Shown here: one piece after another, positions 23,220 through 33,281 of the stretch
How positions within the stretch are numbered: the first letter of the stretch is position 1
Layout of the letters: every line of letters begins with the position of its first letter
Origin: Earliella scabrosa
Taxonomy: Eukaryota > Basidiomycota > Agaricomycetes > Polyporales > Polyporaceae
DNA length: 64,000 nucleotides
Assembly (NCBI GenBank): GCA_022605405.1
Contig: JABYQQ010000004.1
Coordinates: forward strand, 1-64,000
Direction of reading: 5' to 3'
Translations under genes and position numbers: made by a program
The notes under the pieces: generated by a model
Told to the model about the DNA's origin: nothing
Database searches by the model: none
What the model saw: the letters and a program-made list of their open reading frames with translations, nothing else

Positions 23220-23497
23220 ACGCGCCCCAACGCGCCCCCCTTCCTTTCTCGGTACATCGGATATCTCCGTCGTAGTGGTCAGGTGACCTGGTGGATGCGG
23301 CGCCGAGGCCTTCCCACCACGAGCGAGTGCTCCTGCGGCATGAGGGAGAGTTACGGTCTTATTGGTACTTAGCGGTAACCTTTGCGATATCTTTTGCGGG
23401 TTAACTCCCCATTAGGGTCTTATGCGTTCTTACGGACATTTTACGATCACTTATGGTAACTTTTATGCGCATTTATGGTAGCTAAATTGAGGGGGAG

Positions 23498-23717
23498 TGT
23501 CGGAAGTTGAACAATTTAGCGCTCGTATTAGTCATCTGTACCCCCCCTATGGTATATGCTTAGTCATTCGCTTAGTCATCTCTTACTTAGGTTTTGCTCT
23601 TGGACTACGTATGTTTATCTCGAATTTTCCCTACTTAGAGTATATAAACTCGTGTACATAGTCGTCGTATACACGCCAATTTATCCGTCTTCCCTCGAGC
23701 CGGTTAAAGTTGCGACA
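23498..23717 (+). repeat. 3' LTR
   Basis: 220 bp, identical to the 5' LTR as read. It is preceded by a polypurine tract at 23485-23497 and followed by the AGGGG target duplicate at 23718-23722. Confidence 0.95.
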
Positions 23718-26700
23718 AGGGGCGTGGTATTGCAACGTCGTCAACAGCGGCTTGTCGAGCGACGGGGGCACAACGAATGGCGCCTCTACAGGCAGACCAC
23801 GAGCCCGCGCCTCGATGCGCGAGGCGTTATGAACGAGAGTCTACCACAATGTCAGCGGAGCCGACTTTGGAAAGTGCATACTGCAGGCTCACTCACCGTG
23901 ACGAAGTCGTCGAATGCCTGTGCGACGTGAAACTCAAGCGTACCAGCCACATGCGGAGCGTTCTGGGCGCAGAGCATCCCCCCGACCCTCTTGCGAAGAT
24001 CCGCGAGCTCGGCGCGGTATCGATCGATGCGCGCTGCGGCGAGTGTGCGCTCGTCATCGGAAAGGCGCATGTCTGGACTGGCGTACTTGTCCTGGGCCAG
24101 TTTGACGACATCGTTGAGACAGTTGCGGTCCCAGTTCGCCCATCGCGTGTGAGTTTGGTTGCGGCGCGCGGTCGACGGACCAACGAAGTTGTCGAGGGTG
24201 GGTTCACAGATCGTCGAGAGAAAGTCCTCAAACGCTTCGCGCAGCGCTTTGCCGGGCTCGAGCGCGAGCAGCCGGCCGGTTGTAGCGACTTGGTAGCGCC
24301 ACTCGAGCACACAGGTAAGCGCATAGGCAGTCGCAGAAGACGACTGCGACTTGAAATCGGCGTTTGGGTCCAGCCACACGAAGTGTCGATAGAACATCGC
24401 GAGGCATGGGTGTCGGGAGATGACGGCAGGCGGAACGTTGGGGACGGCCTTGGTGAGAGGTTCGGTCTTGAACAGCGTCAAGTCGCTCATGTTCTCCCAC
24501 TTGCGGAGAATGCTCTTGGGCACCTTGGAGAGCTGACCACCGCGAATAGCCCCCATGTCTTCGTCTGACGGACGAACCTTGCCATTCATCGAAGATACGA
24601 GCCAGGGGCGGATGTTGAGTATCAAATCGATCTCCTCGCTCGTGAAGCAGGCAGCGGGTATCTTCGCGCGGGCTGCCTTGTCGAACTTGGCTCTGTTGAA
24701 CGGGCCCTTCTTGGGGAACGCAGACGCCATGCCACACCACCGGTTGTGCGTGTAGGCCCAGCAAGTGAGCATGTCCGGCGTAATGAACTCAAGGAGGAAG
24801 GGTTCGACCGACGCCATGAGATCAAGGTGATCATAGACCCAGTTCCAGAACTAGAACAGGAACGGTGAGTCGGCGGGTCACAAGGGCGCACACAAAGTGC
24901 ACATACCTTCCGCGGGTTGTCGTTGACATGATGGAAGCGTTCCTTGTTCTGGATGTACGCGACCAGGTACGAGGCGTGGTCGAACACCGCGTACGACTGG
25001 GCTGAACTGCGTACAAACGGCTCGGACAGCGGATCGACGGTGTGGAGGAGCTAAGAACGCGCATTGAGCGAGACATGTCAACGGGGGCAACTTTGGAAAC
25101 TGAATGCTGCACCAGTACTCACCCAGCGAATGGTTTGCTGAAAGCCCTCGAGCGTTGTCTTGAGGTCCTCAATGAACGAAGGACATGGCAGAGGAAGATT
25201 GCGCCTCACGCCATGTTCGCGTAGCAGAGCGACAAGACGCAACTTGTGGCCCGCGTAGCGGAAGGAGGCCAGCTGCGCCTCGAGGTCGTCGCGCATTTGA
25301 GCCTCGTCTTGCTCAAGCGTCTCGGACTTGAGCACGTCCTCCTCGCCGTCGCCTTCGGGCGTGCTGCTGGGCTGGGTCGCCGGCAAGACGTTCGCATCAA
25401 CTGCAGAACTCTGTCCACCCGCCGCGGCGAGGCGAACGGCTTCGGCGCGTTGAGTCACGCGTGCGCGCAGAAGCTCTAAGTATTGTTTGATGGACCCCTC
25501 GCGTGCGGTGATCGCTGTCGAGAAGCCAGACAAGACGGCGGCCCAGTAAGCCTGCATCGCGGAGACCCACGCAGGAGAGTGCGCGCGCGCGAAGTGCTTC
25601 GACATGACGGGTTGAACATGTTGAACGTAAGCCTGTTCGAGGACGGAGACCATCTCGGCGGTCCACAGCGTTGCCGTATGCGAACCCTTCTGCGTGAGGT
25701 CGTACATCGCTTCCTGAAACTCCTCCTCGACGTGGTTAATCTGCGCGGCTTGCGCCTCCGCCCAGCGATCGGCATCGTCGATGACCTTCGGGAGCCCCTC
25801 TTCCTCGCGGACCTTGGGTGTGATGATGAGGGACAGACCGAGAGCGAGTCGGAGGCGGTTCAGAAGCTTGACATGAGAAAGCGAGAGCGTCGAGTACTTG
25901 CGCTTCCAAGACTCCTCGACTGAGTCGTCGCCGAACTCGGTGACAATGTCGCGCGGGCCAGGGAAGTGCGTCAACTTCGAGGTACGCGACACCATCGCGA
26001 GATCGGCAAACCCATCGATGAGAACCCCTACCCACCACTTGGGGACGCGTTTTGAAATTAGAAGCCGTCGTCAAACAGGCAAAGAGGGGAAGACACTCAC
26101 CAACCCAATAGTAGACACGGTGGCATCGGCCGGACTAGCACCCGCCAGCAGGGAGGTCATGACCTTGACCCTGATCATGCCTTCTCCCCGGAAGAACGCA
26201 AAAGATTCGAGGTGCGAAACAAGGGTAAAGGCAGGAAGCGAGCCAAGAACCCGAGGGTAGGAGTGGTTCTTGCGGTCGCCCTCTTGGAGAATGTTCCCGA
26301 GGATCTGAGTAAGCCAGGCTGCTGTACCGGGTTTGGGGACCTGCTCTGGGCCCAGCTCGCGCTCGAGCCTAGCGACCTCCGCATGGATAAGCGTGACCGC
26401 GCGGACGAGTTCCTCCTCCTCCGTAGGCGCGTACGAGACGTTCTTGTAGTTGCGCGAGCACTCCTCGAGCACCGCCGGTGAGGCACGCTCTGTGGAAAAA
26501 CGTCAGCGCTCATGGGGATGACTTTTCAAAGTGGACACCACCAAGACTTACTCGCATCGATGAGGCATACGAGCCACTTGACCGAACTGAGGACTTGCTG
26601 TTCAAGCAGCGCCACGAGACGGGTGAGCTTCTCGCGTTCTTCAGCGGTCGACTCGTCGTCAGCGAGTTTGGACAGACGAAGGTTGCCGTCGGTGATGTCC

Positions 26701-27427
26701 TTCCGGTACTGCTCACGCAACAACCTCGCCGCGGCAGTCCGGTGGTGTCCGCTGAGGACGTCGACGATCGCGCCATACGCAAGCTGAGTGAATTGAAGTT
26801 CCGGGAGGGAGGCCCAAGGCGTAGACGCGTCGGACACGAACGACTCCGGGACGATCCAATCCTTCTGGACAAGGACGTACATGGGCATGAAGACTGGGTT
26901 CCGACCGTTCAAGATAAACTCCTTGAGGAGAGCGTTGACCATCGTGCTGTTGAGGGGGCGTGGATTGACTCTACCGAAGCGCAGCTCGATGCGGCGACCC
27001 GGAGAGTCGGCCGTGTTGAACTTGGCGAACCCGATGGTGGCGGCGCGAACGATGGCCTGCGCATTTTCTTTGTCCTTGCCGGCCTTCGTCGCCGTCTTCC
27101 CCTTAGCTGCAACCTCGGCAACCTTTCCCTTCTTTTGCTTTTTCCCGCCCTTCTGACCCTCTCCCTACAGCGTGCCACAAGACGCCGCACTTAACGGGGG
27201 CAACTTCTGAAACAGCACTCCAACGTACCTCCTCGTCCTTAGAGTCGTCATCGCTGCCCTCCTCCTTGCCGTCATCCTCCTCCTCGTCATCCTCCTCTTC
27301 TTCGTCCTCGTCGGCGGACTCGGGCGCGCTCTCCGGAGCCTTCTTCTTCCCCTGGGCCTTCTTTGTATCCAAGTGGGATCACAGTGAGCGCCAGAGGGAC
27401 AGATCGCGACAGACGAACCCAACAGAC

Positions 27428-28154
27428 CTTGTGCGCGACGTCGACCATCTCGTCCTCGCCTTCAGAGCCGACCTCGGGCTCAATTTCCTTGGCCTTGTTC
27501 TTGCCTTTGTCGTTCGTCTTGGTCTTCGTGTTTGCCCGGGCCTTGGTCTTCGCCTGGGACGACCGTCAGCGCGAGAGAGACGACTCGAGAAACATGCTCC
27601 CGACGGACCTTGTAGGTGACATCGACCATCTCGACGTCCTGGACCTGTCCCGGAGAAACCTCACGCACGCTCGCCTCCGCTTTCTTCTTGCCCTTCGTGC
27701 CGGCATTTGCCTTGGTCTTCTTCTGGGAGAACGGTCAGCGCGCGAGACACCACACACGGACGATGGATACCGACAGACCTTTGGCCCCGCATCAACCATC
27801 TCGACGTCCTGTACTCCACCGGCGTCCTCCCGCTCGATCTCTTTAGTTTTCTTCTTGGCCTTCGTCTTGGTTTGTTTCTGGTGGGACGTTGAGTGCGACA
27901 GGGAGACAATGGGCAAGAAGAACCCGACAGACCGCACTAGAGTTATCGACCATGTCGACGTCCTCAGACGGATTGGCGTTGCTCCCTGCGGGAGGCTTGA
28001 TTGCTTTCGGCTTCTGAACGAATGTCCATCGCATGGCGGACGGGGAACGGAACAGCGGACGCACCTTGCCACCGCCAGCCCCTTCTACATCCTCCCCTTC
28101 AACCTCCTTGGACGACTGCTTCTTCTCAACGGCCGCCTTGCGTCCTTTGACCTT
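27428..28154 (-). repeat. Tandemly duplicated exon-intron units in the ParB-like gene
   Basis: Five successive exons of 81-126 nt (28065-28154, 27933-28013, 27779-27877, 27608-27722, 27428-27553) are separated by introns of about 51-56 nt. Four of those introns or the next begin GTCTGTCGG or GTCCGTCGG. The exons encode Lys-rich segments such as KQTKTKAKKKTKEIERE, several ending in DVDMVD, DVEMVD or DEMVD. Equal phase, size and intron starts indicate whole-unit duplication, so the Lys/(E/D)MVD module was copied at DNA level. Confidence 0.75.
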
Positions 28155-29045
28155 CTGAAAACCCGTTGAAGACAGCTGTCGCAGACATCAAACAAGCGCA
28201 CGCACCTTGCCACCGGCAGCAGCCGCGACATTATCCCCCTCAACGCTAGCGGATCCCTGTTTGTTCTGAAGTTCAGAACCAGCAGGCGTGTCAGCGGACG
28301 GCGCGCCGTGCTGGGCCGCCTGCTCGCGCTGCATACCGAACGAACAGGCGGTGAGCACAGGAGAGGGACATTTGCGATCTGAAATACACCCTACCGGGAT
28401 CGGACGAGGACGGATGGGACCTTTGGCAGGTTTGTCAGGGCCAGGAGGCTTGCCACCGAGGGTCTATCGCGTGGGCATTAGCATGCAGGCGCGGCTGCAG
28501 AGGTCGGAGTCGTCTTTGCAAAGACAACCCCGAGGATTAGGCACCGCGAGATACATACCTTAGCATTGTTCTGCCCGTTGTCAGACATGGTTACGAGACT
28601 GTAAGAGTGTTGTTTGAGAGCTTGGAGTGGTGTTTGGAGAGTATGAGAGAGAGAAAGAGAGAGCGAGGAGGGCTGCAAGGGCGGGGTACATGAGGCAGCG
28701 CATGCCCCGCCGCGCACGCGCGTTATCAGATGGCCGAGCCGGCCAGCCATAGCCCATACCTGATGTGCGCACGTTGCGGTCCTGCATGTCTATGCGATAC
28801 GGACTCTCACTACATGCTTTGACGCGGATGGTTTACTGTTCGCGAAGCGATGAACGAGCGTTCTCGCTTCGCGAACGTTAATCCTTCAGCATCCGAAGGA
28901 AGCACTCACAGGCGGAGGATTCTTTCGCACGTCGCAGCAGGGAATGCCCGGCGCCAGCCAGATACCGGAGCCATGACGGCGGGGACAACTTGCCAAACTG
29001 GCTGCTGGGCACTGATCCGGATCGATCGACAGGCGCAACATCAGA

Positions 29046-29140
29046 GCGATCACTCTGCCAAAAGGGAAGAAAAGGGATCGAACCCTAGACCATATGATGT
29101 CAAGGCGGAGAGGTGAGGCGCAATATCCGCTACGCCGTCT
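29046..29140 (-). pseudogene. tRNA- or SINE-like sequence
   Basis: The minus strand contains TAGGGTTCGATCCC, a strong Pol III B box, about 50 nt after a TAGC element that could be an A box. A TTGACAT stretch looks like an anticodon loop, but its flanks do not pair. No acceptor stem is convincing. Probably a tRNA-derived relic. Confidence 0.25.
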
Positions 29141-29186
29141 TGCCTTGGGTGTGATAGTGCAAAGGAACCCTGCGAGGAATAACCAC

Positions 29187-29455
29187 CCCGCACACGCGCA
29201 CCGTCCGCGCATGCGGGAGGCTTCGCCGCCGGGACGTATTTACTAACAAGCTGCCGTGGGCGGCGTACGAGGTGGTAGCGGGGTGAAGACGCGCTTGCGG
29301 GGTATAGAACATGACACGAGCCCGCGAATGATCCCGCAGGCGCGGTACGTCCGTGCGTGCGGGATACAAATGACAATGGAGCTCCTCTCCGTCCAGTCAC
29401 TCGCTGGCCCAAAGAAGCAAATGATGCCGCACGCGCGGTGGGTCCGCGCGTGCGG
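29187..29455. repeat. Palindrome cluster 2 (three copies) upstream of the giant gene
   Basis: Hairpins lie at 29187-29217, 29333-29363 and 29427-29455, with the same CCCGCAYGCGCGG and CCGCGCRTGCGGG arms and 5-nt spacers as clusters 1 and 3. They lie about 600-870 bp upstream of the start codon of the ParB-like gene, between it and the small gene at 29612-30026. Confidence 0.85.
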
Positions 29456-29611
29456 GGGAAACGACTTCACATAGAGGGTGATGATAGAGTTAACCACCAT
29501 AAGCTTCGCAGCGCGCAGACATCGTCGTTGACGGTACATAAACGATTTGATAGACGGGGAGACGCCGCAAACGCGGAGTCTCTCAGGTAAGAATACATGT
29601 GGGACTACGAG

Positions 29612-30026
29612 CTACTCGGACAAGGGCGCGGTGTGGTGTACGATGTCGTTGGCTTGCCCATGTCCCGGGGTGGCAGGGACGTCCACCAGCTCAGGCATGT
29701 CTTCGTCGTCGTCTTCTTCGAGGACGTAGGCTTTGGTCAAGGCGAGGCAGAGCTGGCGATGAACGCCGTTGAATAAAAAACGAGTGTTGACCTGAGCATG
29801 GGGTGGGCACGAAGTTGGGCTGATGCGTTGCGGATTGGACTCACCATGTCCGCACGGAGGTCGCGTGCTGATTGATTGATGGGGTGTGCGATGGATGAGT
29901 CCTGCACGTTGTCGTGCTTGGTGTGCGTCGGGGCCGCGGGCGCAGGCTGTAGATGTGGTGAGTACTCGACGGAGATTAGTTTGAGAAGATGTGCCCGCCG
30001 CTGACTGTGGTGGACTCGATAGACAT
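29612..30026 (-). CDS. Small spliced protein of about 100 aa, unknown
   Basis: Predicted start MSIESTT (ATG 30024-30026), then an intron of about 60 nt with a CTAAT branch-like site. Exon 2 reads PAPAAPTHTKHDN ... INQSARDLRADM. A second intron starts GTGAGTCCA. Exon 3 reads NTRFLFNGVHRQLCLALTK, then an acidic EEDDDEDMPELVD stretch and a stop at 29612. The LCLALTKAYV...EDDDEDMPELV pattern with no other domain resembles a small helical protein with an acidic tail; I do not recognise it. It is divergent from paralog A next door, and the shared upstream DNA was copied in the 1.1-kb duplication. Confidence 0.5.
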
Positions 30027-30441
30027 GGCGGGGTGAGAGAGGAGAGAGGGAAAGAGAGGGAGGGATGACCGGCGACTGATATCCTGGTGGAGGAGATGAG
30101 ACGAGATAACGTGGACGGAGGCCAAGAGAATGCCATCGTGGTCGATGCGCGGGCCGATGATCACCGTGATACCGCACCGAGGACACGTTGTGATGCATTC
30201 TGGGCGTGCAGCTGCTGTGCCGATGCGATCGCAGAGGAGGTGGTGGCTTCAGAGGTCGGTGCGGCAGGGTGGACGCACTGGCGAGTGCGGCGGGGCCCAG
30301 TTTCGAAACAAGGGTCCGACGGTGTGCGCAGCATGGACGGCCAGATCATGTCTGCCGCATGCATAAGAGAGATGCCCAGAAGCTGGACAAGGAGAATACT
30401 TAACGGGCATGGACGTGATGAGCCTCTCTTTGCCCCTCATC

Positions 30442-31063
30442 ATGAACCAGTTGCCTCCGAAGCCTCTACTCCCTCCGTGCAACGGATCTCACGCGACTCC
30501 TTGGGGTGCCGAAGGCGGGGATGTCATCCCCGCCTACCTCTTCATGTGCCGATGCGAGCTCGCCAACTGCGTCCCTCCCGAGTACAAAGAGGAGGCCGAC
30601 ATTTCCGACGACTCTTGGGAATGGGCGTGCACCTGGGCGGGGTGCGAGCACACCTTCGACTTCAGCGCGATCACCGAGTGGGCGATGAACTGGATGGCGG
30701 AATGCGCTCAGACCGACAAAGCAAACCTCCATCCCGAATGCATCGTCGCCTGGGCCGGGGTCACCCTGGAACGCCTCGTCCGTCGCCACTACCTTCGCCA
30801 CCTCGGCGAAAACGGCATCGAGGTCGTGGAGATCAGCGGCGTGGTGAGTAAATGTCTTGTGCGATGTAAACGGCGACCCGACTCACATTTTGGAATAGCA
30901 TTACACCTGCTGGGCTACGCCCGAGCTCGCCATCGAACGACGCCGCGCGTTCGGTTTTCCGACGCGCGTGCCGGGGGAGGTGGACGAGGTCACGGCTCAG
31001 GGGCAGGGTGCAGGCGAACTTGCGGAGGGGGAGGACGATGGGGAGGCGGCAGAGGGCGCGTAG
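30442..31063 (+). CDS. Small-protein family paralog A (188 aa)
   Basis: Two exons (30442-30843, 30899-31063) with a 55-nt GT-AG intron in phase 0. The start MNQLPPKPLLPPCNGSHATP is chosen over the in-frame upstream ATG because paralog B begins the same way. It shares with B the pattern CRCEL, WACTWAGC (C-x4-C), NLHPEC, RHYLRHL and, after the intron, HYTCWATPELAIERRRAFGF. The Cys/His set could bind zinc (inference). The C-terminus is acidic. The unit was made by tandem duplication with B, promoter included. I know of no named domain for this family. Confidence 0.8.
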
Positions 31064-31526
31064 TGTCGTTGTAACGTGTCGGGGCCTTCTTCGGAGAGTT
31101 GTTCCTGTTGGGTTGTGTGCTACACATTACGTCTGCCGAGTGAACGACGGGGTGAGTGAGAGACGGGGATTCCTGGGATAAGATAGCCCAAAGGGCGAGG
31201 GAGGCCTAGACACAGGCGCATCGTGGTTGATGCCGGGGCGGATAAACACCGTGATAACGCACAGGCACCATAGTCTGATGCGGAGGGGGCACAGTGGCAG
31301 GCTGCGTCCGTTTATTCGGGGCGGCTGATGCCATCGGAGGCAACTGCGGCAAGGCGCAAGTACGGCCAAGTGCGGCGGGGGCCACTTTTGAAACGAGGCC
31401 CCGACGTTGCGTGCCGGGTGGATGTGCGGAGCATGCGGACCGTGTGGATCAGAAAGACATGCAACACCGTACGGCGAGATTACTTAACGGTCGTGGGGTG
31501 CGAGGACCCTCTCTTCGCCGCTCATC

Positions 31527-32149
31527 ATGAACAACTTCCCTCCGAAGCCTCTGCTGCCTCCGTGCAACGGATCTCACGCAACTCCTTGGGCGAGGGCGGC
31601 CGCCAACACCGTCCCGGAGTACCTCTTCATGTGTCGTTGCGAGCTCGGCAACGCCGTCCCCCTCGAGTACGATGACAACGCGAAGATCTCCTCATCTACC
31701 TTCCAATGGGCCTGCACGTGGCCGCGGTGCACTCAGAGGTACCACTTCGTCGTCGTCATGGACTGGACGATCGCGTGGTTGGCCGAGCAAGCTCATGTGG
31801 ACAGAGCAAACCTCCACCCGGAGTGCGTCGTCGCCTGGTCGGGCCTGATGTTGGAACGCATCGTGCGTAACCACTACATTCGCCACTTGTCTGAGGCCGA
31901 CATCGAGATCGTGTGCATTGGTGGTGTCGTGAGTCCCATCTTTTGCTCCGTGTAACCATCGAGCCGACTGATATCGGGGAACAGCATTACACCTACTGGG
32001 GTACAACAGAGACGGCGATCGAACGACGCCGCGCTTTGGGTTTTACGACGCGGGTGCCGGGACCGGGCGATAGGGTGACGGCTGCAGGGCAGGGTGTCGG
32101 AAAGGCGGATGGGGAGGACGGTGGAGAGGCGGCGGACGAGGGCGCGTAG
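31527..32149 (+). CDS. Small-protein family paralog B (about 189 aa)
   Basis: Exons 31527-31929 and about 31985-32149. The start is MNNFPPKPLLPPCNGSHATP. It closely matches A: CRCEL, WACTWPRC, NLHPECVVAW, RNHYIRHL, then HYTYWGTTETAIERRRALGF and a Gly/Glu/Asp-rich tail. Start-to-start distance to A is 1,085 bp. The upstream 300 bp also match those of A, including the TACTTAACGG element just before each start, so regulation was duplicated too. Confidence 0.8.
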
Positions 32150-32402
32150 TGTCGCTGTGACGGGGCGGGGGCTTGTTGCGAAAGTTGTCTCCTTTGGGTG
32201 GTGTGCCACATGTTCCGTGTGCCGAGTGAACTGCGACAATCCCTCTCGTGAGCGAACACGCGCATACTCAGGGCACCATGACGTAGCTCATCTTCCCCAC
32301 GTGGGGTGTGTGAATTGATGGGGCGGACACTCTGCAAAGACGCGTCCGCCTGATATACACGAGGGCCCCGCCGCCTTTGCGTCGTTCCCTCACCCACACA
32401 CA

Positions 32403-33017
32403 ATGGCTGAAGCTGCGCCACACACAACGGCTGAAGCTGCGCCTTCCACCGTGCGGATGGACTCACCTGCCTTTGCCGCTGCGCTTGCCGAAGAGGGTGT
32501 CCCGCGCTACCTCTTGCTCCATCGGGAGGAGTGGGCGTACTTCGTCCCTGGTGGTCTACGTACGGCAATCTACCCCGACCCTACCACCGCGATTTGGTTG
32601 TGCCCGTTTCCGGGGTGCATGTACGTGATCGACCTCAACAACGTGACGGAGGAGAACCTGGGGACGTCGCGCCTGTCAAACGAGACCAAGGAGCGTCTGC
32701 GACGCGGCGAAGGTCACCCGGGCGACGATTGGGTGCGCGCAGCCTTTGATCGCATGCGGGACAGTCACTGCTTCAGGCATCTGTTCCGCATGGGCATCAG
32801 GTGCTGTCATCCTCTCGGAGAGGTGAGTGCCGCACAGCGTACGCAGAGCGAGATCAACTCACGAGCACATGTCCAGTTGCGGTTGTTTTGGAAGACACCG
32901 GAGCTTGCAATCACACGTCGTCGGGCGTTGGGGTGGCCCGCCCAAGTTCCCGACGAGATCGTGGAGGCTTTCGACCGTGCGACGGCGAGGGAGGGGCAGG
33001 ACACAACGGCGGCGTAG
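32403..33017 (+). CDS. Small-protein family paralog C (about 186 aa spliced)
   Basis: The start is MAEAAPHTTAEAAPSTVRMD; a short repeat encodes AEAAP twice. Exons 32403-32822 and 32877-33017 flank an intron of 54 nt that is free of stops, so unspliced RNA would also be open (204 aa). It keeps the family pattern: LLHREEWAYFVP, WLCPFPGC (C-x4-C), RHLFRMGI, then after the intron RLFWKTPELAITRRRALGW. The HPEC motif of A and B is absent, so any zinc site must differ. Confidence 0.75.
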   Translation: MAEAAPHTTAEAAPSTVRMDSPAFAAALAEEGVPRYLLLHREEWAYFVPGGLRTAIYPDPTTAIWLCPFPGCMYVIDLNNVTEENLGTSRLSNETKERLRRGEGHPGDDWVRAAFDRMRDSHCFRHLFRMGIRCCHPLGEVSAAQRTQSEINSRAHVQLRLFWKTPELAITRRRALGWPAQVPDEIVEAFDRATAREGQDTTAA

Positions 33018-33281
33018 GACGGGGACATGTTTCGGAAATGACACCCTCACGTACACCTCTTGTAGCTGTGCTCGGACGCAGTTGACTTTGCATGCATTCA
33101 TTGCTGAGAGGACATGGCTTGCTGCCCGAATACAGGGTGAGCTCCGCTTAGTGAGAGAACCGCACGTGGTGGGCATCAAACTCAAAAGGTTGAAAGTTTT
33201 CGAACGGGCTGCTAGCGCGCAACCCAGCATTGTCCGCCAACATCGATCCATTCACTGCCACACCGCTGCGCTCTTGACATT

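Larger units (their letters stand above)
22070..23717 (+). mobile_element. Gag-only, non-autonomous Ty1/copia-type LTR retrotransposon
   Basis: Two identical 220-bp LTRs (22070-22289, 23498-23717) start TGTCGGAAG and end GCGACA. They are flanked by the 5-bp target duplication AGGGG (22065-22069 and 23718-23722). A primer-binding-like GGTTATGAGCCC follows the 5' LTR directly, and a polypurine tract GAGGGGGAG precedes the 3' LTR. The only coding sequence is a gag-type protein. There is no protease, integrase, reverse transcriptase or RNase H in the 1,648 bp, so it must be mobilised by another copy's enzymes. Identical LTRs mean a recent insertion. It sits in the opposite orientation to the host gene. 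Confidence 0.95.
19973..28588 (-). pseudogene. Giant gene with a ParB/sulfiredoxin-like domain (about 1,956 aa before insertion), exon 15 broken by an LTR element
   Basis: The start is MSDNGQNNAK (ATG 28586-28588). Predicted exons are 28559-28588, 28395-28463, 28206-28328, 28065-28154, 27933-28013, 27779-27877, 27608-27722, 27428-27553, 27229-27360, 26552-27164, 26101-26489, 25123-26037, 24907-25050, 23897-24850, 21672-23840 (containing the element), 21509-21616, 21182-21448, 20234-21125 and 19973-20181. Without the element and one target copy all junctions keep frame. The N-terminus is Lys-rich repeats ending in (E/D)MVD. Residues about 345-450 look ParB/Srx-like: RPLNSTMVNALLKEF, then VDVLSGHHRTAAARLL with the family's G-x-R-x-x-A signature. 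Next come long helical regions (SWKRKYSTLSLSHVKLLNR; a WDRNCLNDVVKLAQDKY part). The C-terminal third is acidic and Ser/Pro-rich, with a basic KKRKAGTKSRKRR that could be a nuclear localisation signal. The ParB fold binds or hydrolyses nucleotides in bacteria; here the function is unknown. This allele should give a truncated protein unless the element is spliced out. Confidence 0.7.
28589..29611. promoter_or_regulatory. 1.0 kb intergenic region with CT-rich promoter and hairpins
   Basis: Next to the giant gene's start there is a CT-rich stretch on its sense strand (28620-28670 as GA on the plus strand). Further up are the dyad CGAAGCGATGAACGAGCG...CGCTTCGCGAACG (28845-28880), one copy of the shared intron motif (28972-29000), the tRNA-like relic and palindrome cluster 2. 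No protein gene is seen. Confidence 0.55.

Noticed and set aside
27266..28169. Plus-strand frames of up to 268 residues
   Set aside because: They run antisense through the Lys-rich exon series, whose sense frames and splice sites are consistent.
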